Origin: Chloroflexota bacterium
Lineage (GTDB): Bacteria; Chloroflexota; Dehalococcoidia; Lucifugimonadales; JAPUKM01
Length of the DNA stretch: 15,813 nt
Direction: 5' to 3'
NCBI GenBank assembly: GCA_027295645.1
Contig: JAPUKM010000007.1
Location: 1 to 15,813, forward strand
Within the stretch, counting starts at the first letter, position 1. Each line of letters begins with the position of its first letter. Made by a program: the position numbers and the translations under genes. The notes under the pieces are model-generated. The model ran no database searches, was not told the DNA's origin, and saw only the letters and a program-made list of their open reading frames with translations. Below, piece by piece: positions 6,927 through 13,040 of the stretch.

Positions 6927-7880
6927 TCACCTCAGTCTGATTCGAGGGTCTACGACCCCGTAGAGAAAGTCGACGATCAGGTTGGCTGCTATGACGAGCA
7001 CCGCGGAGAATAGTACGGTCGACATGACCACCGGATAGTCTCGCTGCAGAGCGGCCTGCACGGTTATGCGGCCGATGCCAGGGAGCTCAAAGATCCATTC
7101 CACGATCACCGTGCCCCCCAGCAGGAGCGGCGTCAAGATGCCCACCACACTCACCACGGGCACCAGGGCGTTTCGCACGACATGACGCATTAACACCGCA
7201 CGCTCCGCAAGCCCCTTGGCATATGCTGTGCGAACGAAGTCCTCCGCCAGCGTGTCCTGAACCGCATCACGGGTGTACCTGGCCAGGATAGGAATCAGGG
7301 GGAAGGAGGTCACCACGGCGGGCAGGACCAGGTGAGGCATCATCTCAATGGGGTTGTAGCCCGTTGCGCCGTTGGGACGGATGCCGCTTGCGGGCAGCAA
7401 GCTCAACTCCACGGCGAACAGCCGTATCAGAAGTATCGCTAAGACGAAGGCCGGGAGCGATATGACGGTGACGATGCCGGCGCTGAGCACCCGGTCTATG
7501 AATGAGCCCGGCCGGCGACCGGCGGCCACGCCCAGAGGTAGGCCGACGAGCACCGCAACGACCATGCCAACAAACGCGACGGAAAAGGTCGTTGGCATGG
7601 CGTCGAGGATCATGGACATCGTGGATTCTTGGGTGCGGAAGGAGCGTAGCTCCCCCGTGAAGATCCCGGACATCATTTTCACGTACTGGACGGGCAACGG
7701 GTCATTCAAGCCTATGGATTCCCGGAGATCAACGAGCTGCTGGTCGGTGAGGAAGCTGGGGTCTGCAAGAATGGTGGCCGGGTCGCCGGGCGCTAGCTGC
7801 AGCACAACAAACACGAGAATCGAGGCGCCTATCCACAGCGGAATAGCCTGTAGAATACGACCTATCCAGTAGCTGGTCAT
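6927..7880 (-). CDS. ABC transporter permease, DppB/OppB family
   Basis: A 317-aa inner-membrane permease. The N-terminus 'YWIGRILQAIPLWIGASILVFVVLQLAPGDPA' (4-35) is the family hallmark. It is followed by an extracytoplasmic segment (about 36-95) and further hydrophobic helices at about 101-120, 132-160, 183-200, 240-262 and 287-310. The cytoplasmic EAA loop that docks the ATPase is at about 215-238 ('DFVRTAYAKGLAERAVLMRH'), and the end 'YGVVDPRIRLR' is typical. Its ATG overlaps the TGA of the previous permease gene by four bases (ATGA), so the pair is translationally coupled. The two proteins would form the heterodimeric channel. No ATPase gene is in the operon. Confidence 0.93.
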   Translation of the reverse strand: MTSYWIGRILQAIPLWIGASILVFVVLQLAPGDPATILADPSFLTDQQLVDLRESIGLNDPLPVQYVKMMSGIFTGELRSFRTQESTMSMILDAMPTTFSVAFVGMVVAVLVGLPLGVAAGRRPGSFIDRVLSAGIVTVISLPAFVLAILLIRLFAVELSLLPASGIRPNGATGYNPIEMMPHLVLPAVVTSFPLIPILARYTRDAVQDTLAEDFVRTAYAKGLAERAVLMRHVVRNALVPVVSVVGILTPLLLGGTVIVEWIFELPGIGRITVQAALQRDYPVVMSTVLFSAVLVIAANLIVDFLYGVVDPRIRLR

Positions 7881-8788
7881 ACGGCTCGCCCCTTCCCCTG
7901 TCTTGGGTCGAGCAGGTCTCGCAGGCCCTCACCCATCAGATTGAATCCCAGGACAGTTATAAATATCGCAAGTCCCGGGAACAGGGTGAACCACCAGATC
8001 TGGCTTATAAATGGAACGCTGTCAGCGATCATGTTGCCCCAGCTTGGTTGCGGCTGCTGAATGCCCAGACCCAGGAAGCTGAGGCCCGCCTCCACCAGGA
8101 TAAGAACCCCCACCCTGATTGTCGCGGACACGATAATGACCGAGGCGATGTTGGGCAGGATGTGACGCGCAATGATCCGCGTGTTGGTGGCTCCTATCGA
8201 CTGAGCAGCGAGGATGTAGTCCCGCTGCTTAACTTTCAATACCTCGCCACGGATGATGCGAGCGCTAACCGCCCAGGAGGTGAGCCCGAGCATCAGGATA
8301 AGGACGGTCAAAGTACGGCCAAAGGTAGCGACCGCCAGGATGAGCAGGAAGAAGGCCGGGAACACCAGCACTAGCTCTGTGATACGCATGAGCACCGCGT
8401 CCACGACGCGTCCGAAGTAGCCGGACGTAGTGCCGACAAGCACGCCCACGGAAACGGCAATGGACATAGCCAACAGGCCGACAGCCAAGGACACCCGGCC
8501 CCCCCAGATAACCCTGCTGAGAATATCCCGCCCGAAGTTATCGGTGCCGAGCAAGTGGGATGCGGTGGGGCCTTGGAGCCGGCTAGACAGCACCTGCTCC
8601 TCGGCGGTATATGGCGATATCCAAGGCGCGGCCAGCGCGGAGCCGGTGGCCAGGATGATGATGGCCAAGCCGACAATGAGCCTGAGGTTCCAACGTCGGC
8701 GTGTGCTCAGCACCAGCCGAGGCGCGTCAGCAGTCTCTACTTCTGACGCGGAAGTGCGCCCTTGTATTTTGGCTATATCGTGTGCCAT
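7877..8788 (-). CDS. ABC transporter permease, DppC/OppC family
   Basis: A 303-aa inner-membrane permease. Residues 37-56 form the first helix, preceded by an Arg-rich cytoplasmic segment. 'HLLGTDNFGRDILSRVIWGGRVSL' (78-101) is the DppC signature, the EAA loop is at 191-213 ('YILAAQSIGATNTRIIARHI'), and 'GLSFLGLGIQQPQPSWGNM' (235-253) is also typical. I chose ATG at 8788. An in-frame GTG at 8818 would put the start inside a terminator-like hairpin and has no ribosome site. The ATG itself has only a weak purine stretch (GGGA) upstream. This is the first gene of the seven-gene leftward operon, read from a promoter near 8922-8950 through a structured leader. Confidence 0.9.
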   Translation of the reverse strand: MAHDIAKIQGRTSASEVETADAPRLVLSTRRRWNLRLIVGLAIIILATGSALAAPWISPYTAEEQVLSSRLQGPTASHLLGTDNFGRDILSRVIWGGRVSLAVGLLAMSIAVSVGVLVGTTSGYFGRVVDAVLMRITELVLVFPAFFLLILAVATFGRTLTVLILMLGLTSWAVSARIIRGEVLKVKQRDYILAAQSIGATNTRIIARHILPNIASVIIVSATIRVGVLILVEAGLSFLGLGIQQPQPSWGNMIADSVPFISQIWWFTLFPGLAIFITVLGFNLMGEGLRDLLDPRQGKGRAV

Positions 8789-8807
8789 TGATAGTATCCC
8801 AAAAACA

Positions 8808-8844
8808 AAGCCCCTCACCTGAGAAGAACGTTGGTGAGGGGCTT
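8808..8844 (-). terminator. Terminator-like hairpin in the operon leader (candidate attenuator)
   Basis: Two perfect 12-bp arms (8808-8819 and 8833-8844, AAGCCCCTCACC in the leftward transcript) enclose a 13-nt loop. In leftward RNA the hairpin is followed at once by a U-rich tract, TTTGTTTTT, which is the form of an intrinsic terminator. It lies 19 nt before the first start codon and after the operon promoter, so it would act within the leader. On the plus strand no T-tract follows. Confidence 0.75.
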
Positions 8845-8863
8845 AAACGGTACAGGAAGAGTA

Positions 8864-8882
8864 GCGCCCCTAAAGGGGGCGC
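8864..8882 (-). promoter_or_regulatory. Upstream leader hairpin (candidate anti-terminator partner)
   Basis: Seven G/C pairs (GCGCCCC against GGGGCGC) surround a 5-nt loop. Its 3' arm contains AGGGGC, which is complementary to GCCCCT in the 5' arm of the terminator-like hairpin at 8808-8844. The two structures could therefore be mutually exclusive. Confidence 0.55.
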
Positions 8883-8914
8883 ATACAAGAGCAGGCCTGT
8901 TGTTCAGCTATCAT
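8870..8914 (-). CDS. Possible 14-aa leader peptide MIAEQQACSCMRPL
   Basis: A short frame runs from ATG (8914-8912) to TAG (8872-8870), and its stop falls in the loop and stem of the upstream leader hairpin. The predicted transcription start is about 8915, so there is no room for a ribosome site and translation would have to be leaderless. The peptide has two Cys codons (TGC, TGT) shortly before the hairpin and no long run of one amino acid. The position fits a ribosome-sensing attenuator, but a chance 15-codon frame is also plausible. Confidence 0.25.
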   Translation of the reverse strand: MIAEQQACSCMRPL

Positions 8915-8921
8915 TAAGCGC

Positions 8922-8950
8922 AGTGTAGTATCACCTGTGAACCTTGTCAA
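8922..8950 (-). promoter_or_regulatory. Promoter of the seven-gene leftward operon
   Basis: On the minus strand a perfect -35 box TTGACA (8950-8945) is separated by 17 nt from the -10 box TACACT (8927-8922, four of six consensus bases). The predicted start is about 8915, giving a leader of about 127 nt before the DppC-like ATG. GTTCACA occurs in opposite orientations inside this spacer (8936-8942) and upstream of the -35 box (8968-8974). Confidence 0.7.
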
Positions 8951-8997
8951 ATAAAGAGGCTCTCCCCGTTCACAAGCCTGTGCGGAGTATTGGATAT

Positions 8998-9025
8998 TTG
9001 ACAACCGGGTTGTTGGAGATAGACT
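8998..9025 (+). promoter_or_regulatory. Promoter of the alpha/beta hydrolase gene
   Basis: A perfect TTGACA (8998-9003) is followed, 16 nt later, by TAGACT (9020-9025, four of six). Transcription would begin near 9032, close to the ribosome site GAGG at 9032-9035, so the untranslated leader is very short. Confidence 0.6.
9001..9013. promoter_or_regulatory. Palindromic operator candidate overlapping the -35 box
   Basis: ACAACC-G-GGTTGT is a perfect inverted repeat with 6-bp arms about a central G. It overlaps the end of the TTGACA box and runs into the promoter spacer, where a bound repressor would block RNA polymerase. No regulator gene is present in the window. Confidence 0.45.
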
Positions 9026-9043
9026 TAACCTGAGGCTATAGAC

Positions 9044-9817
9044 GTGCCGTACGTTGAAAGCAGCGGCGTACAGATTCACTACGAGGTGGAAGGCAGCGGC
9101 CCTCCGGTTGTCTTTGAGCATGGCATCACCGATGCTCTGGATTCCTTCTATGAGGCCGGTTATGCCAAGGGACTCCAGGACAACTACCGGCTGGTCTTCA
9201 TCGATGCCCGGGGGCACGGCAAGAGCGGCAGCCCTCACGACTCTGCTGCCTATCTGACCGAGCAGCGGGTTGCGGATGTCCTTGCGGTAATGGATGCCGC
9301 GGGGGTCGAGAAGGCGGTCTACTACGGCTTCTCCCTTGGAGGGATTACGGGGTTCACCCTGGCCCATCTGTACCCCGAGCGGCTCAACGGCGTCATCATC
9401 TGCGGAATGCACGCACGCTCCAGGCGCCTTGTGCGGGGGTTCATTGAGGAGCAGGCGCGCGCCTTTCGGGAGCTGGGCATCCGGGGAGTGCTGGAGGAGC
9501 GAGATCGCCAGCGCGGGCCGCTGTCGCCGGGACGTCGGGAGCGTTTCCTGGCTCTGGACCCCCTGGCGTTGGCGGCGGCCTGGGAGGCCGTGGGCGAGTG
9601 GGATGGTGTGGAGGAGGCGCTGCCCACAATGGCTACGCCCGCGCTGATCATCGTGGGGGACCAGGATACGGAGTACCGGGATACGGCTCCTGAGGACGCG
9701 AGCAGGATGCCGAACGCACGGTTCGTCTCGATGCCAGGCCTGGACCACGTGCAGAGCTTTGACCGGACCGATCTGGTCCTACCCCACATCGGGGAGTTCC
9801 TCAGCCAGGTGAGCTGA
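9044..9817 (+). CDS. Alpha/beta-fold hydrolase
   Basis: A 257-aa cytoplasmic protein of the alpha/beta hydrolase superfamily, the size of 3-oxoadipate enol-lactonase and related carboxylesterases. Visible elements are 'VVFEHGI' (22-28) with the HG oxyanion-hole region, 'DARGHGKSG' (54-62), the nucleophile elbow GFSLGG with S97, an acidic residue in 'VGDQD' (D206 or D208) and the catalytic His in 'PGLDHVQSF' (H235). The triad is complete, so it should be active on an ester, lactone or similar bond. The start is GTG at 9044, with GAGG eight bases upstream. It has its own promoter, divergent from the importer operon. The rhomboid gene follows after 16 nt. The substrate is not inferable. Confidence 0.9.
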   Translation: MPYVESSGVQIHYEVEGSGPPVVFEHGITDALDSFYEAGYAKGLQDNYRLVFIDARGHGKSGSPHDSAAYLTEQRVADVLAVMDAAGVEKAVYYGFSLGGITGFTLAHLYPERLNGVIICGMHARSRRLVRGFIEEQARAFRELGIRGVLEERDRQRGPLSPGRRERFLALDPLALAAAWEAVGEWDGVEEALPTMATPALIIVGDQDTEYRDTAPEDASRMPNARFVSMPGLDHVQSFDRTDLVLPHIGEFLSQVS

Positions 9818-9833
9818 GGCCAGCGAGCGTCCT

Positions 9834-10643
9834 TTGATACCCATCTCCGACCCCGATCTCGTCCGCCGGCGGCGTCCCGTCGTCAACATCGGTCTCATGG
9901 CGCTGAACATCCTGGTGTTTCTGTATGAGTTCGCCATTATTGGAGACGATACCCGCTTCGTGTATACGTTTGGTCTCATCCCCGCGGAACTCACATCAGG
10001 AGAGGATCTCCCCTTTGTCTGTGCACTCGTGATCCCTGGCATCTCCGAGATCCCTAGAGTCCTTTGCCCCCCGGAGTTCCTAGTAGATAACATCAGCACG
10101 CCGGGGCCCACTTGGATCACCCTGTTCACCTCAATGTTCATACACGGGGGTCTTCTTCACATCGGCAGCAATATGCTGTACCTCTGGGTCTTCGGCGACA
10201 ACGTGGAGGATACGTTGGGTCACATCCCCTACCTGATCTTCTACCTGGCCGCCGGGCTTGCGGCGGCGGGCGCACAGATCATGGTGGACACCCAGTCGCA
10301 GGTGCCGATGGTGGGCGCCAGCGGTGCGATAGCCGGAGTGCTTGGGGCGTACCTGGTGCTGCACCCACGCAGCCGTATCCGCACCCTGGTCATCTTCTAT
10401 TTCATCATGGTGATACATATTCCCGCCGTTCTGCTACTGGGGTTCTGGTTTTTCCTGCAGTTTTTCAGCGGCCTGGGCTCTTTGGCGGCTGAGGGAGGAG
10501 GCGTGGCCTACTGGGCGCACATCGGCGGCTTCGCCATGGGTGTGGCCGTGATCGGGGGCTACTGGCTCCTCATTGGAAGACGCCATGGGGCTCAGCCACG
10601 CACCCGATGGCCGCCCTTCAAAGGCGACGGCGGATTTGGCTAG
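9834..10643 (+). CDS. Rhomboid-family intramembrane serine protease
   Basis: A 269-aa polytopic membrane protein of the rhomboid family, which cuts other membrane proteins within or near the bilayer. The catalytic pair is present: S163 in 'VGASGAIAGVLGAY' and H229 in 'AYWAHIGGFAMG'. The conserved 'FIHGGLLHIGSNMLYLWVFG' (102-121) supplies H104, H109 and N113. Hydrophobic helices are at about 16-36, 105-121, 132-150, 160-176, 185-213 and 228-248. The start is TTG at 9834 with only a weak ribosome site, but the resulting 'MIPISD...RRRRPVVN' is typical of bacterial rhomboids and no other start is available upstream of a stop. The gene follows the alpha/beta hydrolase after 16 nt. The physiological substrate is unknown. 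Confidence 0.93.
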   Translation: MIPISDPDLVRRRRPVVNIGLMALNILVFLYEFAIIGDDTRFVYTFGLIPAELTSGEDLPFVCALVIPGISEIPRVLCPPEFLVDNISTPGPTWITLFTSMFIHGGLLHIGSNMLYLWVFGDNVEDTLGHIPYLIFYLAAGLAAAGAQIMVDTQSQVPMVGASGAIAGVLGAYLVLHPRSRIRTLVIFYFIMVIHIPAVLLLGFWFFLQFFSGLGSLAAEGGGVAYWAHIGGFAMGVAVIGGYWLLIGRRHGAQPRTRWPPFKGDGGFG

Positions 10644-10648
10644 GCCCA

Positions 10649-10676
10649 TTGCCTCGGCGCGCCGCTCTGCTAGAAT
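10649..10676 (+). promoter_or_regulatory. Extended -10 promoter for the gene of unknown function
   Basis: TTGCCT (10649-10654, four of six) is separated by 16 nt from TAGAAT (10671-10676, five of six). TAGAAT is preceded by TGC, giving an extended -10 form, TGCTAGAAT. It begins a few bases after the rhomboid stop, so the next gene can be read independently. The same TGCTAGAAT occurs upstream of the MFS gene. Confidence 0.55.
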
Positions 10677-10707
10677 AGTAGGTGCCTTCTTTGAAAGTGA
10701 TACAGTC

Positions 10708-11484
10708 ATGAGTATGAACTTTGAACAGGGAAGCCAGGAGCAGCCAAGGGGACACGCAATCCTCTACTACCGCTCGCCCTCGGCGGTCCTGGCATCGTAC
10801 ATTGTGGTGCTCCCCCTCATGGTGGACTTTTCCAAGTACATCCCTCCCTTCATGGCCACTCAGGTGAAGGACGCCGGGTTGGAGCAGTTCTCAGCCTTTG
10901 CAATGCCTCCGCTGCCGGAGAGGGTCGAGTCCTACGAGGTGCTCGAAGAGCTGGCCCGCGTCCGCGGCGACGATCTGATCTTCGGTGGGGATATTCCCAG
11001 TGAGGACTTTCTTGAGGCCGCCCAGCGGGTCAACGACGCCGTCCAGAGCTATGCTCAGCTCTACAGGAGCCGTGTTCAGGCCACTCAGGAGGGGGCTGCT
11101 ACTGGGGAGCTAGAATCAGGTGCGCCAGGTTTGAGCGTGGGAGAGGTGGTCTATTCACTGATGAGCGATCGGGACAAGCTTGGCGAGCTAACCAAGCTTG
11201 TGGGGAAGCTCCGCTTCACCATAGAGGGAAACGACCCGCGGCAGATGGCGGAGGCGAAGCTGGAGATGCAGACGCTGGCGAAACACCTCCCTGACAGCTA
11301 TCGCATGCCTCGCCTCATTGAGGTGGCGGAATCTTCCGTGGAACGCGGGCCACACCTTACCGAACTGTATCTGGAGCGGTGCTATAAGCTCTGTGACGAG
11401 GACTACCTGGGCCTCCAGAAGGTGGAGGAGGCCATCCGAGAAGCGGAGCTGCCGTCAGGACCGTCGCCAAAGCCAGGTGAGTAG
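10708..11484 (+). CDS. Conserved-looking protein of unknown function, 258 aa
   Basis: I do not recognise a named family. The protein has no signal peptide or clear membrane helix. The N-terminal 60 residues look like a beta-rich domain ('RGHAILYYRSPSAVLASYIVV' then 'VDFSKYIPPFMA'), and 'RVRGDDLIFGGDIPSEDFLEA' follows. A low-complexity linker rich in Gly, Ala and Glu precedes a helical C-terminal half: 'VGEVVYSLMSDRDKLGELTKLVGKL', then 'AEAKLEMQTLAKHLPDSYRMPRLIEVA' and charged helices to the end. The start is ATG at 10708 (or ATG at 10714), downstream of a promoter at 10649-10676. An upstream in-frame ATG at 10573 would overlap the rhomboid gene and precede that promoter. Regular codon use and domain-like segments support a real gene. 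Confidence 0.75.
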   Translation: MSMNFEQGSQEQPRGHAILYYRSPSAVLASYIVVLPLMVDFSKYIPPFMATQVKDAGLEQFSAFAMPPLPERVESYEVLEELARVRGDDLIFGGDIPSEDFLEAAQRVNDAVQSYAQLYRSRVQATQEGAATGELESGAPGLSVGEVVYSLMSDRDKLGELTKLVGKLRFTIEGNDPRQMAEAKLEMQTLAKHLPDSYRMPRLIEVAESSVERGPHLTELYLERCYKLCDEDYLGLQKVEEAIREAELPSGPSPKPGE

Positions 11485-11497
11485 CAACAAACCTGGC
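11472..11497. terminator. Hairpin between convergent genes
   Basis: GCCAGGT (11472-11478) pairs perfectly with ACCTGGC (11491-11497) around a 12-nt loop. It spans the TAG of the 258-aa gene and ends 15 nt before the stop of the leftward MFS gene. It could end transcription from both sides. No T-tract is present, so the call is tentative. Confidence 0.4.
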
Positions 11498-11511
11498 ACG
11501 CCGTGGGAGCG

Positions 11512-12885
11512 TCAGGCTCTCTGGGGCCTTGGTCGTCTGGCCAGCAGCAGCATCGTAAAGGAGACCAGAATGCCTGCGACAGCGATGGTGAAGGCGGTGT
11601 TGTAGTCGCCATTGATGTCGTAAAGGAGGGCGGCGATGAGGGCGCCACTGGCGTTGCCCACAAGCTGAAACGCTATAGCGACGCCGCGAATGCTGCCCAG
11701 GTGCCCTCTGCCGAAGAAGTCGGCCCAGACAACGCTGAACAGCAGGGTTCTGGCCCCTATCGAGCCGCCGTACACGGCAACCGCCAGGTAGGCATCGGCG
11801 GCAGAACCGGCCCTGGCGATCAGGAATGCGCCCAAAGCAAGGGTAAGCAGGGCGGCGAGGAGCATCCGTTTTGCGCCGACGCGCCCGGCGACGGTTCCCA
11901 CGACGAAGACCGCGACAAACTGAGACAGCGTGAACACGCTCACGGTGGAGGCGGCCACAGCGGTGGATATGCCAATGTCTGTAAAATGAGGCACCGTGTG
12001 GAAATTGATTCCGGTGGTGGCGATGCTGTTGACGCCGTTTACCAGGCACAGGAGCCAGAAGGTGACCGTGCGCGTCGCCTCCCGCAGGGTCAGGCTCACC
12101 TCGTCGGCTTCCGGAGGCTCTGAAGCCAGGGTACGGCTCCATACGCCCTCCTCATCGCCCACCTGAGTCTCCGAGCCGGAGAGGGTCCCTGCCCCATTCT
12201 CCACAGAGCCCCTGCCATCAGGAAGGAGGCCCATGTCCTCCGGGCTTCTGCGCAGCAGCAGCGCCGCGGGAATCAGCACCACGCTCCAGGTCAGGACACC
12301 GAGAAAGACCCACGCAGCCCGCCATCCGTAGGTGGTGATGATCTGCTGGATGACGGGGGCCAAGAGCATGCCTCCCACGTAGGCCCCGGCTATTGCTATC
12401 GCGATGGCGGTTGTCCTGCGCCGCACAAACCACTTGGACACCAGGGTGCTCAACATTCCGTTGTGGATGGCCGATTGGGCCATGGAACGGCCCACGGCGT
12501 AGACGATGTAGAACATCACCAACGCGCTGACCTGGGAGAGGCCGATGTAGGCGGCACCCAGGATGACACATGCTCCCACGAGGAGCCAACGGGGGCCATA
12601 CCTGTCCAGCATGCGTCCCATTACGATGCCCAAGCCAACCGCGATGAGCGTTCCCGTGGTCACGGCACCGGTGGTCATAGCCCTGGTCCACCCGAACTCC
12701 TGGGACATGGGCTTCAGGAAGATGCCAAAGAAGTGCCCGTTGAATCCGACGCGGACCATGGTCACGGTGAACACCACCGCCACCATGTACCATCCGTAGT
12801 AAACGGGGCCCCGCGCCATACGCTCCACCATGGAGTCAGCGAAGCGGCCGGCGAGGAATCCGCCGGGCTCCTTGTGTTTGCTCAT
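11512..12885 (-). CDS. Major facilitator superfamily (MFS) transporter
   Basis: A 457-aa inner-membrane protein with two sets of six hydrophobic helices and a central cytoplasmic loop at about 220-270. It starts 'YYGWYMVAVVFTVTMVRVGFNGHFFGIFLKPM' and carries the MFS loop motif 'GRMLDRYGPR'. 'LRRSPEDMGLLPDG' marks the end of the first half. These features match the oxalate/formate antiporter and monocarboxylate-type branch, which usually moves organic anions by proton or anion coupling. The start is ATG at 12885. There is no Shine-Dalgarno sequence, and a strong extended -10 box lies nine bases upstream, so the mRNA may be leaderless. It is divergent from hyuA, which hints that it could import a hydantoinase substrate or export a product. 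Confidence 0.88.
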   Translation of the reverse strand: MSKHKEPGGFLAGRFADSMVERMARGPVYYGWYMVAVVFTVTMVRVGFNGHFFGIFLKPMSQEFGWTRAMTTGAVTTGTLIAVGLGIVMGRMLDRYGPRWLLVGACVILGAAYIGLSQVSALVMFYIVYAVGRSMAQSAIHNGMLSTLVSKWFVRRRTTAIAIAIAGAYVGGMLLAPVIQQIITTYGWRAAWVFLGVLTWSVVLIPAALLLRRSPEDMGLLPDGRGSVENGAGTLSGSETQVGDEEGVWSRTLASEPPEADEVSLTLREATRTVTFWLLCLVNGVNSIATTGINFHTVPHFTDIGISTAVAASTVSVFTLSQFVAVFVVGTVAGRVGAKRMLLAALLTLALGAFLIARAGSAADAYLAVAVYGGSIGARTLLFSVVWADFFGRGHLGSIRGVAIAFQLVGNASGALIAALLYDINGDYNTAFTIAVAGILVSFTMLLLARRPRPQRA

Positions 12886-12894
12886 AGCTGCGGC

Positions 12895-12903
12895 ATTCTA
12901 GCA
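12895..12903 (-). promoter_or_regulatory. Extended -10 element for the MFS gene
   Basis: On the minus strand TGCTAGAAT (12903-12895) combines the TGn extension with TAGAAT, five of six consensus bases. The -35 region is weak: the best candidate is TTGAGC at 12921-12916, with a 15-nt spacer. Only nine bases separate the -10 box from the ATG, so transcription would begin at or near the start codon. Confidence 0.5.
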
Positions 12904-12980
12904 TACGACTATGGAGCTCAAGCAGGGCCCGTCCTCCGGCACCTACCTGGGGCTCCAGTGGGAGGAGCAGTAGAGCGACG

Positions 12981-13009
12981 TTGACGCTGGGTACGCCGTC
13001 GGCTACAGT
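12981..13009 (+). promoter_or_regulatory. Promoter of the hyuA-hyuB unit
   Basis: TTGACG (12981-12986, five of six) is separated by exactly 17 nt from TACAGT (13004-13009, four of six). The start would be about 13016, giving a leader of about 25 nt. This also argues against an in-frame TTG start at 12981, because that triplet is part of the -35 box. Confidence 0.6.
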
Positions 13010-13040
13010 CGGGGTCTGCAAGACTGGCCGACAGGTGAAC

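Noticed and set aside
7562..7600. 10-bp inverted repeat CCATGCCAAC/GTTGGCATGG in the DppB-like gene
   Set aside because: The loop is 19 nt, it lies within a well-formed coding region, and nothing around it suggests a function.
8789..8818. GTG start at 8818 for the DppC-like gene
   Set aside because: It would begin inside the terminator-like hairpin with no ribosome site; the ATG at 8788 gives a normal DppC N-terminus.
8870..9748. A 292-codon open frame on the minus strand
   Set aside because: It is antisense to the alpha/beta hydrolase, which has an intact triad. Only its last 14 codons, downstream of the importer promoter, are considered as a possible leader peptide.
12911..12973. A 20-codon plus-strand frame beginning MELKQGPSSG, upstream of hyuA
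   Set aside because: It has no ribosome site before the ATG, lies upstream of the hyuA promoter, and is too short to support.
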